A stretch of DNA of 64,000 nucleotides from Pseudomonadota bacterium. Lineage in GTDB: Bacteria > Pseudomonadota > Alphaproteobacteria > Sphingomonadales > Sphingomonadaceae. The stretch covers positions 1 through 64,000 of the forward strand of contig JAFAGN010000234.1 of assembly GCA_023422695.1 (NCBI GenBank), read 5' to 3'. Both the position numbers and the translations under genes were made by a program. A model generated the notes under the pieces. It made no database searches, was not told the DNA's origin, and saw only the letters and a program-made list of their open reading frames with translations. Shown here piece after piece: positions 41,507 through 50,787 of the stretch. Position 1 is the first letter of the stretch; each line of letters starts with the position of its first letter.

Positions 41507-42319
41507 TTGACACGCGACATGCCACGCCATGCTCTCGATCATCTGACGCTGGTGGATGCGGCTCCGATTGCGCTGGCCCGGACCGCTGCCGAGACCGGTT
41601 ACCGCGGTATATGCTGTTTCCTGCAATCCATGGATGTGCTGCCGTCGATGCCTTGCTTCGATCTGCCAAGCGATCCCGTCGCTACGCGCGCCCTCCGCCG
41701 CGAACTCGATCAATCGGGTGTCGCGATTGACCTCGTGTATCCCTTCACGCTTTCGCGCCATATCCCGATCGAGGATTTTGGCCCCGCCCTTGATTGCGCC
41801 GCCACGCTCGGTGCGCGCTTTGCAAATGTGCTAAGCTATGATCGCGAACCGTCCCGCCGCGCCGACCACTTCGCGGCATTCTGCGATCTTGCGGAGGGGC
41901 GGGGCATTGGCACTGTTCTGGAATTCTTTCCGCGTTCGGCAGTAGCCACCCTTGGAGAGGCGCTACTGCTTACCAGCGCCGTGGGACGCGCCGGCAGAGT
42001 GGGGGTCAATGTCGACCTCCTCCATCTCGCGCGTTCCGGGGGATCTGTGGCCGAACTGGCGGCCGCGCCGTCAGAGCTCCTTCTCTATGCCCAGCTTTGC
42101 GACGGTCCGGCCGAATGCTCCGACGAGGCGAGAGACCATGAGGCATCGCGCGAGCGAAAGTTGCCCGGCACCGGTGCCTTTGACGTAGATGCGTTCGCAT
42201 CGGCGCTCCCCGCCACATGCCTTACGAGCATCGAAGCGCCAAGCGAGGCTGCGCGGCTGCGCGGCTTGCCGCTGAATGTCAGAGCCCGGCTCGCCCTGGA
42301 AAGCATCCGCGCCCACTGA
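41507..42319 (+). CDS. sugar phosphate isomerase/epimerase-like TIM-barrel protein
   Basis: A 270-residue protein resembling xylose-isomerase-like/AP-endonuclease-family-2 barrels: LDHLTLVDAAPIALARTAAETG, then GTVLEFFPRSAVATLGEALLL and GVNVDLLHLARSG. The Glu, Asp-x-x-His and Gln/Glu positions of the metal site are represented (VLEFF, NVDLLH, YAQLCDG, SIEAP). Function unknown; such barrels in catabolic operons isomerise or dehydrate hydroxy-keto acids. The preferred start is TTG at 41507 after GGAGAGGGG; an ATG at 41483 precedes that site and an ATG at 41519 follows it. Confidence 0.75.
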   Translation: MTRDMPRHALDHLTLVDAAPIALARTAAETGYRGICCFLQSMDVLPSMPCFDLPSDPVATRALRRELDQSGVAIDLVYPFTLSRHIPIEDFGPALDCAATLGARFANVLSYDREPSRRADHFAAFCDLAEGRGIGTVLEFFPRSAVATLGEALLLTSAVGRAGRVGVNVDLLHLARSGGSVAELAAAPSELLLYAQLCDGPAECSDEARDHEASRERKLPGTGAFDVDAFASALPATCLTSIEAPSEAARLRGLPLNVRARLALESIRAH

Positions 42320-42456
42320 AGCGGCCAGCGATCCTGCCGTCGCTATACGCGAAACGCTAGATGCACGCCAGATTGCCGCTCCATATCATGTGCGGTACGC
42401 AAGCCCCGCTCGGTAGCCCAACCGGTTGCCGCGTCCGCGGTGTAGGACCCGGACAA

Positions 42457-42489
42457 GAAAATGCCCGCCCTGTCGCAACAGGGCGGGCA
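42457..42489 (-). terminator. rho-independent terminator of TonB receptor gene
   Basis: An 11-base perfect stem (TGCCCGCCCTG pairing with CAGGGCGGGCA) with a six-base loop lies 40 bases past the receptor stop. On the minus strand it is followed by ATTTTCTT. It probably also ends the opposing plus-strand transcript from the TauD/reductase/isomerase operon. Confidence 0.85.
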
Positions 42490-42529
42490 GTTTGAGAGAG
42501 AGGGAAGAGCAAGGCCTTCCCTGCGCCAA

Positions 42530-45076
42530 TCAGAATTTCACGCCCACCGTCACGCCATAGGTACGCGGGTCAGCAAAATATCCACCTGCATAGCCAAGCT
42601 GACCGAAATCGATGCCGCGGATGAAATCCTTGGCATTCGTCAAATTCTTCACCCAGAGCATCACGCGTGCATCGGCGCCTCCGAGCGGGAGGTTTTCAAC
42701 CGCGATCTGCGCATCCACCAGATCGCGCGGATCGGTCTTGATCTGCTCATTGAAGGGCGAGGACAGCGCCTGGGCAAAATTGTAACGACCATCCTCGTGC
42801 GTGTAGCCCACACGGCCTACGATCACAGTATCCCCCGAACCCACCGGGAAGCGGGCATTAAGCGCGATATTGGCGGTCAGCGGCGCGGTATAAGTCGGCT
42901 TGACGACCGAGGCGATATTGACCGCGGGGGCACCTGCAACGGGCTGGATGCCGGCGAGGAACTCCTTGGTATTGATATCGACATAGCCAATCGTGCCATC
43001 GATCGAGAAATTGTCGGTCAATGCAGCCTGGAGGTCGGCCTCGATGCCGGTGTAGGTTACCTTGCCGGCGTTGCCGATCTTGGTGGCGAAGGTGCCGGCC
43101 GGCGCGTCGGAGACCGGCACGACCACCGCAAGATCGCTGTATTCGTTATAGTAGCCGGCGATGTTCAGACGAACGCGGCGGTCGAAGAGCTCCGATTTCA
43201 GGCCCACTTCGTACGAAGTCAGCGTTTCCGGCTTGAAGCTGGGCAAGGTCGTGGTGCCGGTGATCACCGGATCCTGTGCGTTGAAGCCACCCGAACGATA
43301 ACCCGATGCGGCGCGGGCATACATGCTGATTTCCGGGGTGAATTCGTACCGCGCCATCAGGTTCCAGGTAAATTTGCTGAAGCTTGCCTCGCCCGATTCG
43401 GGGAAAGCCAAAGCCGCGGCGCCATTCTGCAGGCGAAACAGCTTCTTGCTGTCCCAGGTATAGCGCGCACCCGCCGTCAGGCTCAGCGGACCGTCGCGGC
43501 CGCCAGGGTAGACGGTGGTCTGGGCATAGAGCGCCTTCGATTCACCGCTTGCGGTATAGCGAAGGACGGCGGGCGTAATGACCGCACGGTAGCGAGCCGG
43601 GTTGGCTGCGACGAACGACGGTCCCAGCGCGCCGAAATTGGCGAGGAAGATGCTGTTGGTATCGAGAATGAAGGCGCTCGTCTGCGGATTGACTTCCGAG
43701 CCCTTTTCCCAAAAGTAGAAGCCGCCCACGACCCAGTCGAGCAGGTCGTTGTCGCCCGACACTTCGAGTTCGGTGCTGAACTGCTTGTGCCGCTTTTCAT
43801 TGGACGTGGTGAAAAGATCCTGCGTGGTTGTGGGCACCGGCGACGCGGCGATGAAGGGACGCGCAGCGGCCGGGATCGACGGAATGAATTGCAGCAGCGA
43901 AGCCGGCATGCCGTTGAAGAGCGTGGCATTGGAGAAGAGCGGGCCGCGGATCGTGCCGAGGCCATCGAGATCATTGCCCGTATTGGAGCTGCGATAGAAG
44001 CGATAGCCGCCGGTCAGCTTGATTCGGAACGCGTCGAAGTCGTTCTGGACCTGGAGGTTGTGGCCCCAGAACTTGTCGGTGGTCTGAGCGTCCGAGTTGA
44101 GGCAAATCTCGTCGCGATAGGCGCGAGTGGGTGTACCCAGCGCGGCGCAGCCGGGCTCGAGGAAGGTCGCGCCGGCGAGATATTGCGCAACCGGCGCCTG
44201 CTGCGTGACGAGGACCTGCTTGCCGTCGATCGTTTGCGGCGGATTCGGCGTTCCGTTGGCAACATGCGTCAGCTGGAATGCCGTGGGGTTACCGCTGATC
44301 TTGCTCCAGTCGAACGAATATTGGATGCTGCCCGTACCGCCGAGGTCGGCGAGCAGGGTGCCGCGGAAAGCGTCTGAGCGGCGCGAACCGGGATCGCGTG
44401 AATCCTTGGGCTCGAGAATATTGTCCACGGTGCCGTCGCGTTCGCTGTGCGCATAGCCAAAGCTGGTGCGCAGACCGCCGAACAATTCGCCGCTATCGAG
44501 CGAGATTTTGCCGTTCCACGCATTGAAATTGCCATAGCCGGCCTCGGCGCTGAGGCGGAATTCCTTGCTCGGCTTGCGCGAGACAAAGCTGATTGCACCG
44601 CCCGTGGTGTTGCGGCCGAACAGCGTGCCCTGCGGGCCACGCAGGATTTCGACGCGCTCGAGATCCATGACGCTCATACCGACCGCGCTTGCGCGGGCGA
44701 TGTAGACGCCGTCGATATAAACGGCGTTCGCAAGGTCCAGTCCGAACGTCTCCTGCGCGCCCGACGGGATACCGCGGATCGAGATCACTGCCGCGCTATG
44801 GTTGGTGGTGGGCGGCGTGATGGTGAGGTTCGGCGCAAGGCCCGTCAGGTCATTGGTGTCAGTGATCTGGAGCTGCTCGAGTTTGGCGGCGCCGATGGCG
44901 CTGACCGCGAGCGGCACTTCCTGGAGATTCTGTTCGCGCTTCTGCGCGGTCACCACGATCTCGTCGAGACCGGTGCTGCCGTTGTCGGCTTCCTGGGCCG
45001 CAGCTGGGACGGCTACGGCCAAGATGCTCGCGCTGGCGGCGAGACGGGTCACGATGGAACGGTAGTGGCTTTGCAT
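42530..45076 (-). CDS. TonB-dependent outer-membrane receptor
   Basis: An 848-residue receptor. It has a signal peptide (ending VPAAAQ), the TonB box LDEIVVTAQKREQN, a plug with RGPQGTLFGRNTTGGAISFV, and a long beta barrel ending RTYGVTVGVKF. It belongs to the same broad sphingomonad subfamily as the receptor at 24298 and probably imports the substrate of cluster B across the outer membrane. The start at 45076 follows GGGAGGG and gives a proper signal peptide; the open frame extends to 45154 without coding features. Confidence 0.92.
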   Translation of the reverse strand: MQSHYRSIVTRLAASASILAVAVPAAAQEADNGSTGLDEIVVTAQKREQNLQEVPLAVSAIGAAKLEQLQITDTNDLTGLAPNLTITPPTTNHSAAVISIRGIPSGAQETFGLDLANAVYIDGVYIARASAVGMSVMDLERVEILRGPQGTLFGRNTTGGAISFVSRKPSKEFRLSAEAGYGNFNAWNGKISLDSGELFGGLRTSFGYAHSERDGTVDNILEPKDSRDPGSRRSDAFRGTLLADLGGTGSIQYSFDWSKISGNPTAFQLTHVANGTPNPPQTIDGKQVLVTQQAPVAQYLAGATFLEPGCAALGTPTRAYRDEICLNSDAQTTDKFWGHNLQVQNDFDAFRIKLTGGYRFYRSSNTGNDLDGLGTIRGPLFSNATLFNGMPASLLQFIPSIPAAARPFIAASPVPTTTQDLFTTSNEKRHKQFSTELEVSGDNDLLDWVVGGFYFWEKGSEVNPQTSAFILDTNSIFLANFGALGPSFVAANPARYRAVITPAVLRYTASGESKALYAQTTVYPGGRDGPLSLTAGARYTWDSKKLFRLQNGAAALAFPESGEASFSKFTWNLMARYEFTPEISMYARAASGYRSGGFNAQDPVITGTTTLPSFKPETLTSYEVGLKSELFDRRVRLNIAGYYNEYSDLAVVVPVSDAPAGTFATKIGNAGKVTYTGIEADLQAALTDNFSIDGTIGYVDINTKEFLAGIQPVAGAPAVNIASVVKPTYTAPLTANIALNARFPVGSGDTVIVGRVGYTHEDGRYNFAQALSSPFNEQIKTDPRDLVDAQIAVENLPLGGADARVMLWVKNLTNAKDFIRGIDFGQLGYAGGYFADPRTYGVTVGVKF

Positions 45077-45149
45077 AAATCCCTCCCTAGAGCGGCTGCC
45101 CCTCCGTGGGGGCGATCCTAGGATTACCAAGCCAGTATTCGTATTGAAT

Positions 45150-45168
45150 GTCAATCTTAATTACGCAA
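45150..45168 (-). promoter_or_regulatory. TonB receptor promoter with TGCGTAAT half-site
   Basis: On the minus strand a consensus -35 hexamer TTGACA (45150-45155) is preceded five bases upstream by TGCGTAAT (45161-45168), the same half-site as in the other cluster B operators. A second degenerate copy (TTCGTATT on the plus strand, 45139-45146) may complete an inverted repeat. No strong -10 is evident. Confidence 0.5.
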
Positions 45169-45169
45169 A

Positions 45170-45575
45170 TCATCAAATTTATGTAGGTAAGTTCGATAAT
45201 TGCGGGGCTTGGACGAATATTCTCTTCATGCTCGCTGGACCCGCTCCCGCCTGCGGATCGGCGGTGGCTCCAACGCTATCCTGCTATATTGGCGGCACTT
45301 TGCCCCATATCCCGCGAACCGGGACAGTCGGCTTTTGCGCGGAAGGGTGCCTGCGGCGCGGACCCCCGCGCCAAAGGCAAGGTCTTTGCGCTGCGCCAGG
45401 CGGATCGTACCAGACTATCTCATTCATGGCGGCCACCCGGCGGCCCATCCGACGGAGCCCAACCGTCGCGACGGTCGCAAATCTGACGAGCGTGGCCCAG
45501 CCAGCAGGAGGGAGGCCGCATATTATGAGCTCCTCCCCGTCGGCGCAGTTCCGCGGCAGACGTCACGGGCCGATT
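45170..45575. other. gene-free stretch between TonB receptor promoter and tetR
   Basis: Several short frames run through this stretch but none has a Shine-Dalgarno, a recognisable domain or consistent codon use. It lies beyond the 3' end of the minus-strand tetR-like gene and upstream of the receptor. I see no terminator with a T-run. Confidence 0.4.
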
Positions 45576-46307
45576 TTAAGCGGGAAATACAGTCAATGAT
45601 ATCGCTCCGCCGATGCCGAAGTAGCTGATAATGGGCCGGAGCCGCCAGATGATCTCATCCTCGTCGGGCACCGCCTCCTCTAAACCGGAGAGTCTGGATA
45701 AGATCATATCGCCCGAAATGGTGGCGGCGAACAGGCGCGCCGTGGCCTCGGGATCGTCGATCCGAGCTGCTCCCTCCTGCGACCAGGCAACAAACAGGCT
45801 CGCCAACCCGGCGATGAAAGGAAGATGAAGGTCGCGATAGATGTCGGCCGCGAAGGTGCGATCGCGCAGGCATTCGGACACGAGCATTCGCACAAGCGCC
45901 GCGGCACGTGGCGTGCGCCAGATCTCGCATTCACTTCGCACATAGCCCAGCAGAACCTCGTGAGGCGATTCGCCACCAGCAGATTCGCGGCGAGCGCGGT
46001 CTGAAGTGGTTTCGTCCCGCCAACGGATGGCAATCGCATGAAGTAACCCCTGCTTGCTGGCGAACATATCGTAAAGCGTCGCGAGCGATCCGCCCGAGCG
46101 CCGGACGACATCGGCCAGCCCGGTGCGGTCATATCCGCGCTCGATGAAGAGCGTCTCGGCGGCGTCCAGTATTGCGCCCCGCCGCCTTGCCTTCGCGGAC
46201 AGCTCCGGCGCGCTGCGTCCGGGCGCGTCGGTGCGTGCGTCGCCCGATGAGCAAGCAGATAGCGGCGATCGCGCGGACGCGACCCCCGGTGCGTCAGGCG
46301 GCGTCAT
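45576..46307 (-). CDS. TetR family transcriptional regulator
   Basis: A 243-residue regulator. The helix-turn-helix lies at about residues 38-85 (RRGAILDAAETLFIERGYDRTGLADVVRRSGGSLATLYDMF), preceded by an unusually long, Ala/Pro/Ser-rich leader of about 38 residues. The C-terminal ligand domain carries SECLRDRTFAADIYRDLH, as in AcrR/TetR_C-type repressors. The start at 46307 overlaps the Rieske gene by 14 bases, so the two form one transcript; a longer form from 46349 is possible. It is one candidate for the protein that binds the TGCGTAA operators. Confidence 0.85.
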   Translation of the reverse strand: MTPPDAPGVASARSPLSACSSGDARTDAPGRSAPELSAKARRRGAILDAAETLFIERGYDRTGLADVVRRSGGSLATLYDMFASKQGLLHAIAIRWRDETTSDRARRESAGGESPHEVLLGYVRSECEIWRTPRAAALVRMLVSECLRDRTFAADIYRDLHLPFIAGLASLFVAWSQEGAARIDDPEATARLFAATISGDMILSRLSGLEEAVPDEDEIIWRLRPIISYFGIGGAISLTVFPA

Positions 46308-47370
46308 CCCAGGGGTCCCGGGTCGTGCCACGCCCGACGTAAGAACCATTTACCCGATTCTGGAAGCGCTGCGCTTCCGCGCGGGGATTGTAGAATTGCA
46401 TGTACCAGATGCGGACCTTGTCAAAGGGGCCATCGCCACGAACCATCATCGGATGGATGCATGGACGCTTGTTCGCCCAGATTTCGAAGTCCTGCGCAAA
46501 CGCCTTCACCCCCGCCTCGCTGTAACCCGCGGCGATCGCGATATCCTCGTCGGTCGGCGTGTCGGTGGGCGCTTTGACGAACAGGCCGTACCAGACCTTC
46601 ACCACTCCGTCGTCCACTGGCGTGTGGGCGATAAGCATGTGCGAGGGGTAATCGCCTACCATCGCCGACTGCAGGATTGCAGGACCGGTATACCAGGTAT
46701 CGTTGGTCATGCCCTCGTCGCCGCTGTTGAGCGTGCGGTGCCCCGCTTTCAGGATCTGTTTGCAGACATGCGCGTCGAATTCATTCTCGAACAACTCCAT
46801 GTCCTGGCTGCCATGGACCGGAACGAGGTGTCCCTTGTCGGCCATATTGTCCACGATTTCCTGTGGGTGACTGTTGAGCGTACCGAGGAACTGGATATCC
46901 CAGTTGACCCAGCTCGGATCTTCCCACTGGGCAAATTCGGGCAGCGGATAATCCGCAGCGGCTCCCTCAGGATCGTACCAGATCCACAGACAGCCCGCAC
47001 GCTCCACCACCGGCCAGCTCTTGAGGCAGGCCTTTTTGGGCGGCGGTGCGGGCGAGTAAGGAATCTCGTTACAGCGGCCGTCAGGGCCGAAGCGCCACGC
47101 ATGATAAGGGCAGCGGATATTGTCGCCTTCCACTTGCGTGCCGTCGAGCACCACATATGAGGTGGTGTTGAGAGCAAGATGGGTGCCCATATGCGGGCAA
47201 TAGGCTTCCATCAGAAAGACGCGGCCGCTTTCTCCGCGATAGAGGACGAGGTCCTCGCCGAAGTAGCGGACAGCCTCGGGCTTGGTCGTAGCATCTTCCG
47301 ACTTGCCGACCATGAACCAGCCACGCGGAAAGGCGAATTCGCCGAGACGATAATCCTTGCTGGTAGCCAT
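46294..47370 (-). CDS. Rieske non-heme iron oxygenase, alpha subunit (KshA-like)
   Basis: A 358-residue oxygenase. The Rieske [2Fe-2S] ligands are Cys58, His60, Cys87 and His90 (CPHMGTH and CPYHAW); the mononuclear iron site is in DNMADKGHLVPVH, with His181 and His186 and the bridging Asp178. Single-component-type oxygenases of this kind (KshA, DMO-like) hydroxylate or demethylate bulky substrates and need an external reductase, which is not seen nearby. GAGGAT lies before the ATG, and an operator lies about 110-140 bases upstream. It is co-transcribed with the TetR gene. Confidence 0.92.
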   Translation of the reverse strand: MATSKDYRLGEFAFPRGWFMVGKSEDATTKPEAVRYFGEDLVLYRGESGRVFLMEAYCPHMGTHLALNTTSYVVLDGTQVEGDNIRCPYHAWRFGPDGRCNEIPYSPAPPPKKACLKSWPVVERAGCLWIWYDPEGAAADYPLPEFAQWEDPSWVNWDIQFLGTLNSHPQEIVDNMADKGHLVPVHGSQDMELFENEFDAHVCKQILKAGHRTLNSGDEGMTNDTWYTGPAILQSAMVGDYPSHMLIAHTPVDDGVVKVWYGLFVKAPTDTPTDEDIAIAAGYSEAGVKAFAQDFEIWANKRPCIHPMMVRGDGPFDKVRIWYMQFYNPRAEAQRFQNRVNGSYVGRGTTRDPWDDAA

Positions 47371-47477
47371 ATGCCATCCTCACCTGCGAATCCTGTTTCG
47401 TGCAGGCTAGCATAAAGCGTAGAATTGGCAAGCGTCTATCGCGATTTGAGCAATGACACGACTAATATTACACCAAA

Positions 47478-47509
47478 ATGCGTAATCCAGGGACCAAAGT
47501 CTTACGCAT
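47478..47509. promoter_or_regulatory. inverted repeat operator ATGCGTAA-N16-TTACGCAT
   Basis: Two perfect 8-base arms (47478-47485 and 47502-47509) are separated by 16 bases. The site lies upstream of the minus-strand Rieske gene, and its right arm contains the stop codon of the AsnC-like gene. It shares the TGCGTAA core with the sites near 39.6, 45.16, 59.16 and 62.24 kb. Confidence 0.7.
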
Positions 47510-47993
47510 GACAAGTTTGGGAGGGCCGGTTGCGGGTGATCCGGACGATCCGGCTGTTATATTTCAGCGTCTTCACCGCGACCGATGTTTCAACATGGTG
47601 AACGCCCTTCAGCGCGAGGATTTGGTCGGAAGCCACCGCATGGAGTTCCGCAAGCTCGTCGAACAGGCAGATCGCGAGAATATTGAACCGGCCCATGGTG
47701 ATGAGCACGCTGGTTACCGCGGGGATCTCGGAAATGGCCGAAGCGATATTCCGCAGCTTGCCGGTGTCGGCCTGGACGCCGATAAAGGCCAGCTTGTTCG
47801 CCGATTCAAGATCGAAGCTGGTGATCGCAGTGAAGGACATGAGACCTTCCTGCTGCAGCCGTTTGATGCGGCCGCGCACCGTTCCTTCGGTCACGTTGAG
47901 CGCAAGGGCGATCTTGCGGTTGGACATTCGCGCATCATGCGAGAGCATCTCGATTAGCTGACGATCCATGTCGTCGAGGGGGCTGTCGGCCAT
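47502..47993 (-). CDS. Lrp/AsnC family transcriptional regulator (second of a pair)
   Basis: A 163-residue regulator with an N-terminal AsnC-type helix-turn-helix (LDDMDRQLIEMLSHDARMSNRKIALALNVTEGTVRGRI) and a C-terminal RAM domain (VTSVLITMGRFNILAICLF). Lrp-type proteins form octamers and sense small acids or amino acids. Its ATG overlaps the preceding AsnC-like stop as TGATG, so the two are probably made in equal amounts and may form mixed oligomers. They sit within the TGCGTAA operator region. Confidence 0.9.
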   Translation of the reverse strand: MADSPLDDMDRQLIEMLSHDARMSNRKIALALNVTEGTVRGRIKRLQQEGLMSFTAITSFDLESANKLAFIGVQADTGKLRNIASAISEIPAVTSVLITMGRFNILAICLFDELAELHAVASDQILALKGVHHVETSVAVKTLKYNSRIVRITRNRPSQTCHA

Positions 47994-48469
47994 CAGTCTT
48001 CTCGTGCCTCGATGGGGGCCACGTCGAACTGATATTTGACGATATCGACGGTAATGGCAGGTATCATCGACCTTATCCCCTTGATCTTGCCGAACTTGTT
48101 CAACAGCAGGTCGGGCAGCTGATCGATCGACTGAAGGACCACGAGGAGATCGATATCATAGCGTCCGGTGGTCAGATGGGCCGCGAAGACCTCGGGCAGT
48201 TCCGCGAGCTCCTCCGCCACGTCGGTGGCCGGACGGTTATCGACCTCGATCGCTACCTCGAGCAGTACGTTAAAACCATGGGCTCGGAAGTCCGACACGG
48301 CCACGACCCGAAGCTTGTTCGCGGCCTCCATTCGCCGGATGCGGCTCGATACCGTCGCCGCCGTCAGATCGAGCCCTTCGGCGATCTGCTGGTTCGTGGC
48401 TCGCCCGTTGCGCCGCAGCTCGGCGATGATCGCACGATCGATATCATCGATCTCAAAACCGTTTTTCAT
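47993..48469 (-). CDS. Lrp/AsnC family transcriptional regulator (first of a pair)
   Basis: A 158-residue regulator with an AsnC helix-turn-helix (IDDIDRAIIAELRRNGRATNQQIAEGLDLTAATVSSRI) and RAM domain (HLTTGRYDIDLLVVLQ). It is only distantly similar to its downstream neighbour, so the pair is not a recent duplication. The start at 48469 has no clear Shine-Dalgarno; an extension to 48538 is possible but lacks the family N-terminus. It begins 160 bases past the MFS transporter stop. Confidence 0.88.
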   Translation of the reverse strand: MKNGFEIDDIDRAIIAELRRNGRATNQQIAEGLDLTAATVSSRIRRMEAANKLRVVAVSDFRAHGFNVLLEVAIEVDNRPATDVAEELAELPEVFAAHLTTGRYDIDLLVVLQSIDQLPDLLLNKFGKIKGIRSMIPAITVDIVKYQFDVAPIEARED

Positions 48470-48632
48470 GGAAGGACTTCTATGTTTTTTCACAGTCCAG
48501 TCCAGCCTTTCATCATGGCCGCCGCAGCACGACCCCATTTATTGCGCCAGCGCGCAGCAGGCAACGGCCTGAAGTCTCGCCCCTCAACGGTCGGCAGTGT
48601 CATGGGCCACCGGGTTGCTCCGTGCGATCTCG

Positions 48633-49916
48633 TCAACGTTCCGCTCCGGCGGGTTCTGCGAGCCGCTGGCGATCCGCCTCGAGGTGTGAGGCTGCGATCC
48701 AGGCGAGCAGGGCCCCCACAATACCGGTGGGAATGATGATCGTGAGAGCCCAGCGCAGCGAGAGATCAGCGTCGCCGAAATACTGGCTGAGAGCCCCGGT
48801 GAGCCAAGGTCCCACGACGAAGCCGAGGAAGGTCGTGACCATGATGAACAGCGCGGTTCCCGTGGCGCGGAAGCGATCCGGCAGCAGATACTGAAGCGAA
48901 GCCATCACGCCGATCGCCCAGCCGCCGCCGAGGAGACCTGACGGGATGGCGAAGAGCTTAGCGTAGACAATATCGTCGCTCCAAGTCACAAGCATGATGC
49001 AAACCGAAGCCGCAAAGAGCGCACCCGCTGCCATCAGCAGCGGGCGATGCAGGCCACCGCGCGCCGCGCGGTCGGCAAAAGCTCCAAAGAGGAGCGTGCC
49101 GCAAAGGCCGGCGATCCCGAAATAAAGACCGAACGTGCTGCTCGCTTCCGAAAGCGGCAAACCATAGAGCCGTGTAAAGAGCGTAGGACCCCAGAAGCCG
49201 AAGCTTACGCCTGAAAGCGTGCCGAGTCCCATACCGAGCATCATCAGCGTGAAGGCGGTGGTTCGCGCAAGCCGGCGTGTCAGGGGCAGCAGCGGCACCT
49301 GGGTCTTTGTGGTGACCTGCTGGCGGGCGGGCTCGCGCACGACGAACCACGCTACAACGGAGAGCAGAATACCCGGCACCGCCATCACGAAGAAAGCCAT
49401 GCGCCAGTCATGCGCTTCTGCGATACGCGGACCCACTGCATAGCCGGTGATCTGTCCGAAATAGACCGCTAACCCGAGGATCGCAAAAGCAAAACCCCGC
49501 TTTTCGGGTCGGAAATAATCGGCGAGAATCGAATAGGCTGGGGCGACGAAAGCTGCTTCGCCAATGCCAACGCCGACGCGCGCGAGTGCAAGTGTCCAAG
49601 GGCCGGTGGCAAGTCCCGACAAGCCGGTAAAAAGACTCCAGACAAGACATCCGGCGCAAATGATCGCAATGCGCGAGGATCGATCGGCAAGTCGGGCGAC
49701 CGGAATGCCAATCGTGGTGTAGAGCACCGCGAATGCAGGTCCCATCAGCAACCCCATGAACTGATCGCCTACGCCGAACTCTGCCTTGATCGGATCCACC
49801 AATCCCGAGATCAGGTATCGATCGGCATAGTTGAAAATATAGATCAAAAGGAAGACGAAGAGCACCGTCCAGGGGTTGGATCGTCGCATGTCGCTCGTGG
49901 ATGCCACCGTGGCCAT
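48633..49916 (-). CDS. MFS transporter (spinster-like)
   Basis: A 427-residue inner-membrane transporter with 12 predicted helices. It starts NPWTVLFVFLLIYIFNYADRYLISGL, the typical N-terminus of spinster/hexuronate-type MFS members, and has the loop motif ARLADRSSRIAI between helices 2 and 3. It would bring the substrate or an intermediate from the periplasm to the cytoplasm. It is the last gene of the long minus-strand operon, 68 bases after the SDR gene, with GGAAGGA upstream. Confidence 0.9.
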   Translation of the reverse strand: MATVASTSDMRRSNPWTVLFVFLLIYIFNYADRYLISGLVDPIKAEFGVGDQFMGLLMGPAFAVLYTTIGIPVARLADRSSRIAIICAGCLVWSLFTGLSGLATGPWTLALARVGVGIGEAAFVAPAYSILADYFRPEKRGFAFAILGLAVYFGQITGYAVGPRIAEAHDWRMAFFVMAVPGILLSVVAWFVVREPARQQVTTKTQVPLLPLTRRLARTTAFTLMMLGMGLGTLSGVSFGFWGPTLFTRLYGLPLSEASSTFGLYFGIAGLCGTLLFGAFADRAARGGLHRPLLMAAGALFAASVCIMLVTWSDDIVYAKLFAIPSGLLGGGWAIGVMASLQYLLPDRFRATGTALFIMVTTFLGFVVGPWLTGALSQYFGDADLSLRWALTIIIPTGIVGALLAWIAASHLEADRQRLAEPAGAER

Positions 49917-49984
49917 TGTGTCTCATCCTTCCGGTATAACGTCCTGCCGACATGGGGGCGGCGGCAGTCATCGCCCACGGCGCG

Positions 49985-50743
49985 TCAGTCGCGCATTTGC
50001 GTGCCGCCGTTGACGTGCCAGACTTGGCCGTTGACATAGCCGCCGTCGTCCGAGGCGAGAAACGCTACGGCGCCCGCAATGTCGGCGGGAAGACCGAGAC
50101 GTGCCGAGGGGGTCCGCTTCCGGTGGCTGTCGACCTGCTCGTCGGTCAGATGCTGCGCCACGGCTTCGGTCATGATGAGGCCCGGGCAAATGACGTTCGC
50201 CCGCACGCCATCCTTGCCCCATTTGCTCGCGACATGACGCGCGAGGGCGTGAATGCCGTTTTTCGTCATCGGATAGGCGACCTGCCAGGGCGACGCGCCC
50301 GAGGCTGCACCGCTGCTCGTGTAGATCATCGCGCCGCCGCCTCGCTCCACGATCGCCGGCAGCGCCGCCTGGGTCGCGAGCAAATGGCTCTTGAGGTTGA
50401 TGTCGACCGATCGCTCGAACACGTCCATAGGGCAGTTCAGCGCGTCGATGTCGCCTTCGGTGCCGCCTGCCAGATTGGAATGAAAGAAGTCGAGACCGCC
50501 GAAGCGGGTTAGCGCGGCGTCCACGATTGCCTGCTGCGAAGCCGCGCTGGTTCCGTCGAGATGGATGCCAATAGCGGTACCGCCCTTGTCGGAGATCACT
50601 CGCGCACATTCCTCCGCCCAGGCCTCGTTGATATCGCCCACCACAACGGATGCGCCTTCCTCGGCTAAGCGCATCGCGGTCGCCGCCCCGATGCCGCGCC
50701 CGCCGCCTGCCACGACGCCTACCTTGCCCTGCAATCCACGCAT
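49985..50743 (-). CDS. SDR family oxidoreductase
   Basis: A 252-residue short-chain dehydrogenase: cofactor motif GGGRGIG near residue 13, Ser in YTSSGAASG and Tyr-x3-Lys in YPMTKNG. The usual NNAG structural motif is altered to HSNLAGG, seen in some hydroxysteroid- and cyclic-alcohol-type SDRs. NAD(P)-dependent oxidation of a ring hydroxyl is a plausible role. It begins 44 bases past the MBL-fold gene and continues the same operon. Confidence 0.9.
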   Translation of the reverse strand: MRGLQGKVGVVAGGGRGIGAATAMRLAEEGASVVVGDINEAWAEECARVISDKGGTAIGIHLDGTSAASQQAIVDAALTRFGGLDFFHSNLAGGTEGDIDALNCPMDVFERSVDINLKSHLLATQAALPAIVERGGGAMIYTSSGAASGASPWQVAYPMTKNGIHALARHVASKWGKDGVRANVICPGLIMTEAVAQHLTDEQVDSHRKRTPSARLGLPADIAGAVAFLASDDGGYVNGQVWHVNGGTQMRD

Positions 50744-50787
50744 CTTCCTAAATCCTCGTCTGATCCGAACTGACTCGCGGCCGCAGG

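Noticed and set aside
42461..44377. 638-codon open frame on the plus strand, opposite the TonB receptor
   Set aside because: The minus strand encodes a full TonB-dependent receptor with signal peptide, plug and barrel. The plus-strand frame is an antisense shadow typical of high-GC codon use and has no Shine-Dalgarno or domain.
45144..45628. Two overlapping plus-strand frames of about 145 codons upstream of tetR
   Set aside because: No Shine-Dalgarno, no domain, many Arg/Pro/Ser residues, and they overlap each other and the tetR 3' end.
47502..48469. Siroheme decarboxylase pair (AhbA/AhbB-like)
   Set aside because: Those enzymes share the AsnC fold, but both proteins here have ordinary AsnC helix-turn-helix and RAM domains, and no haem-synthesis genes are nearby.
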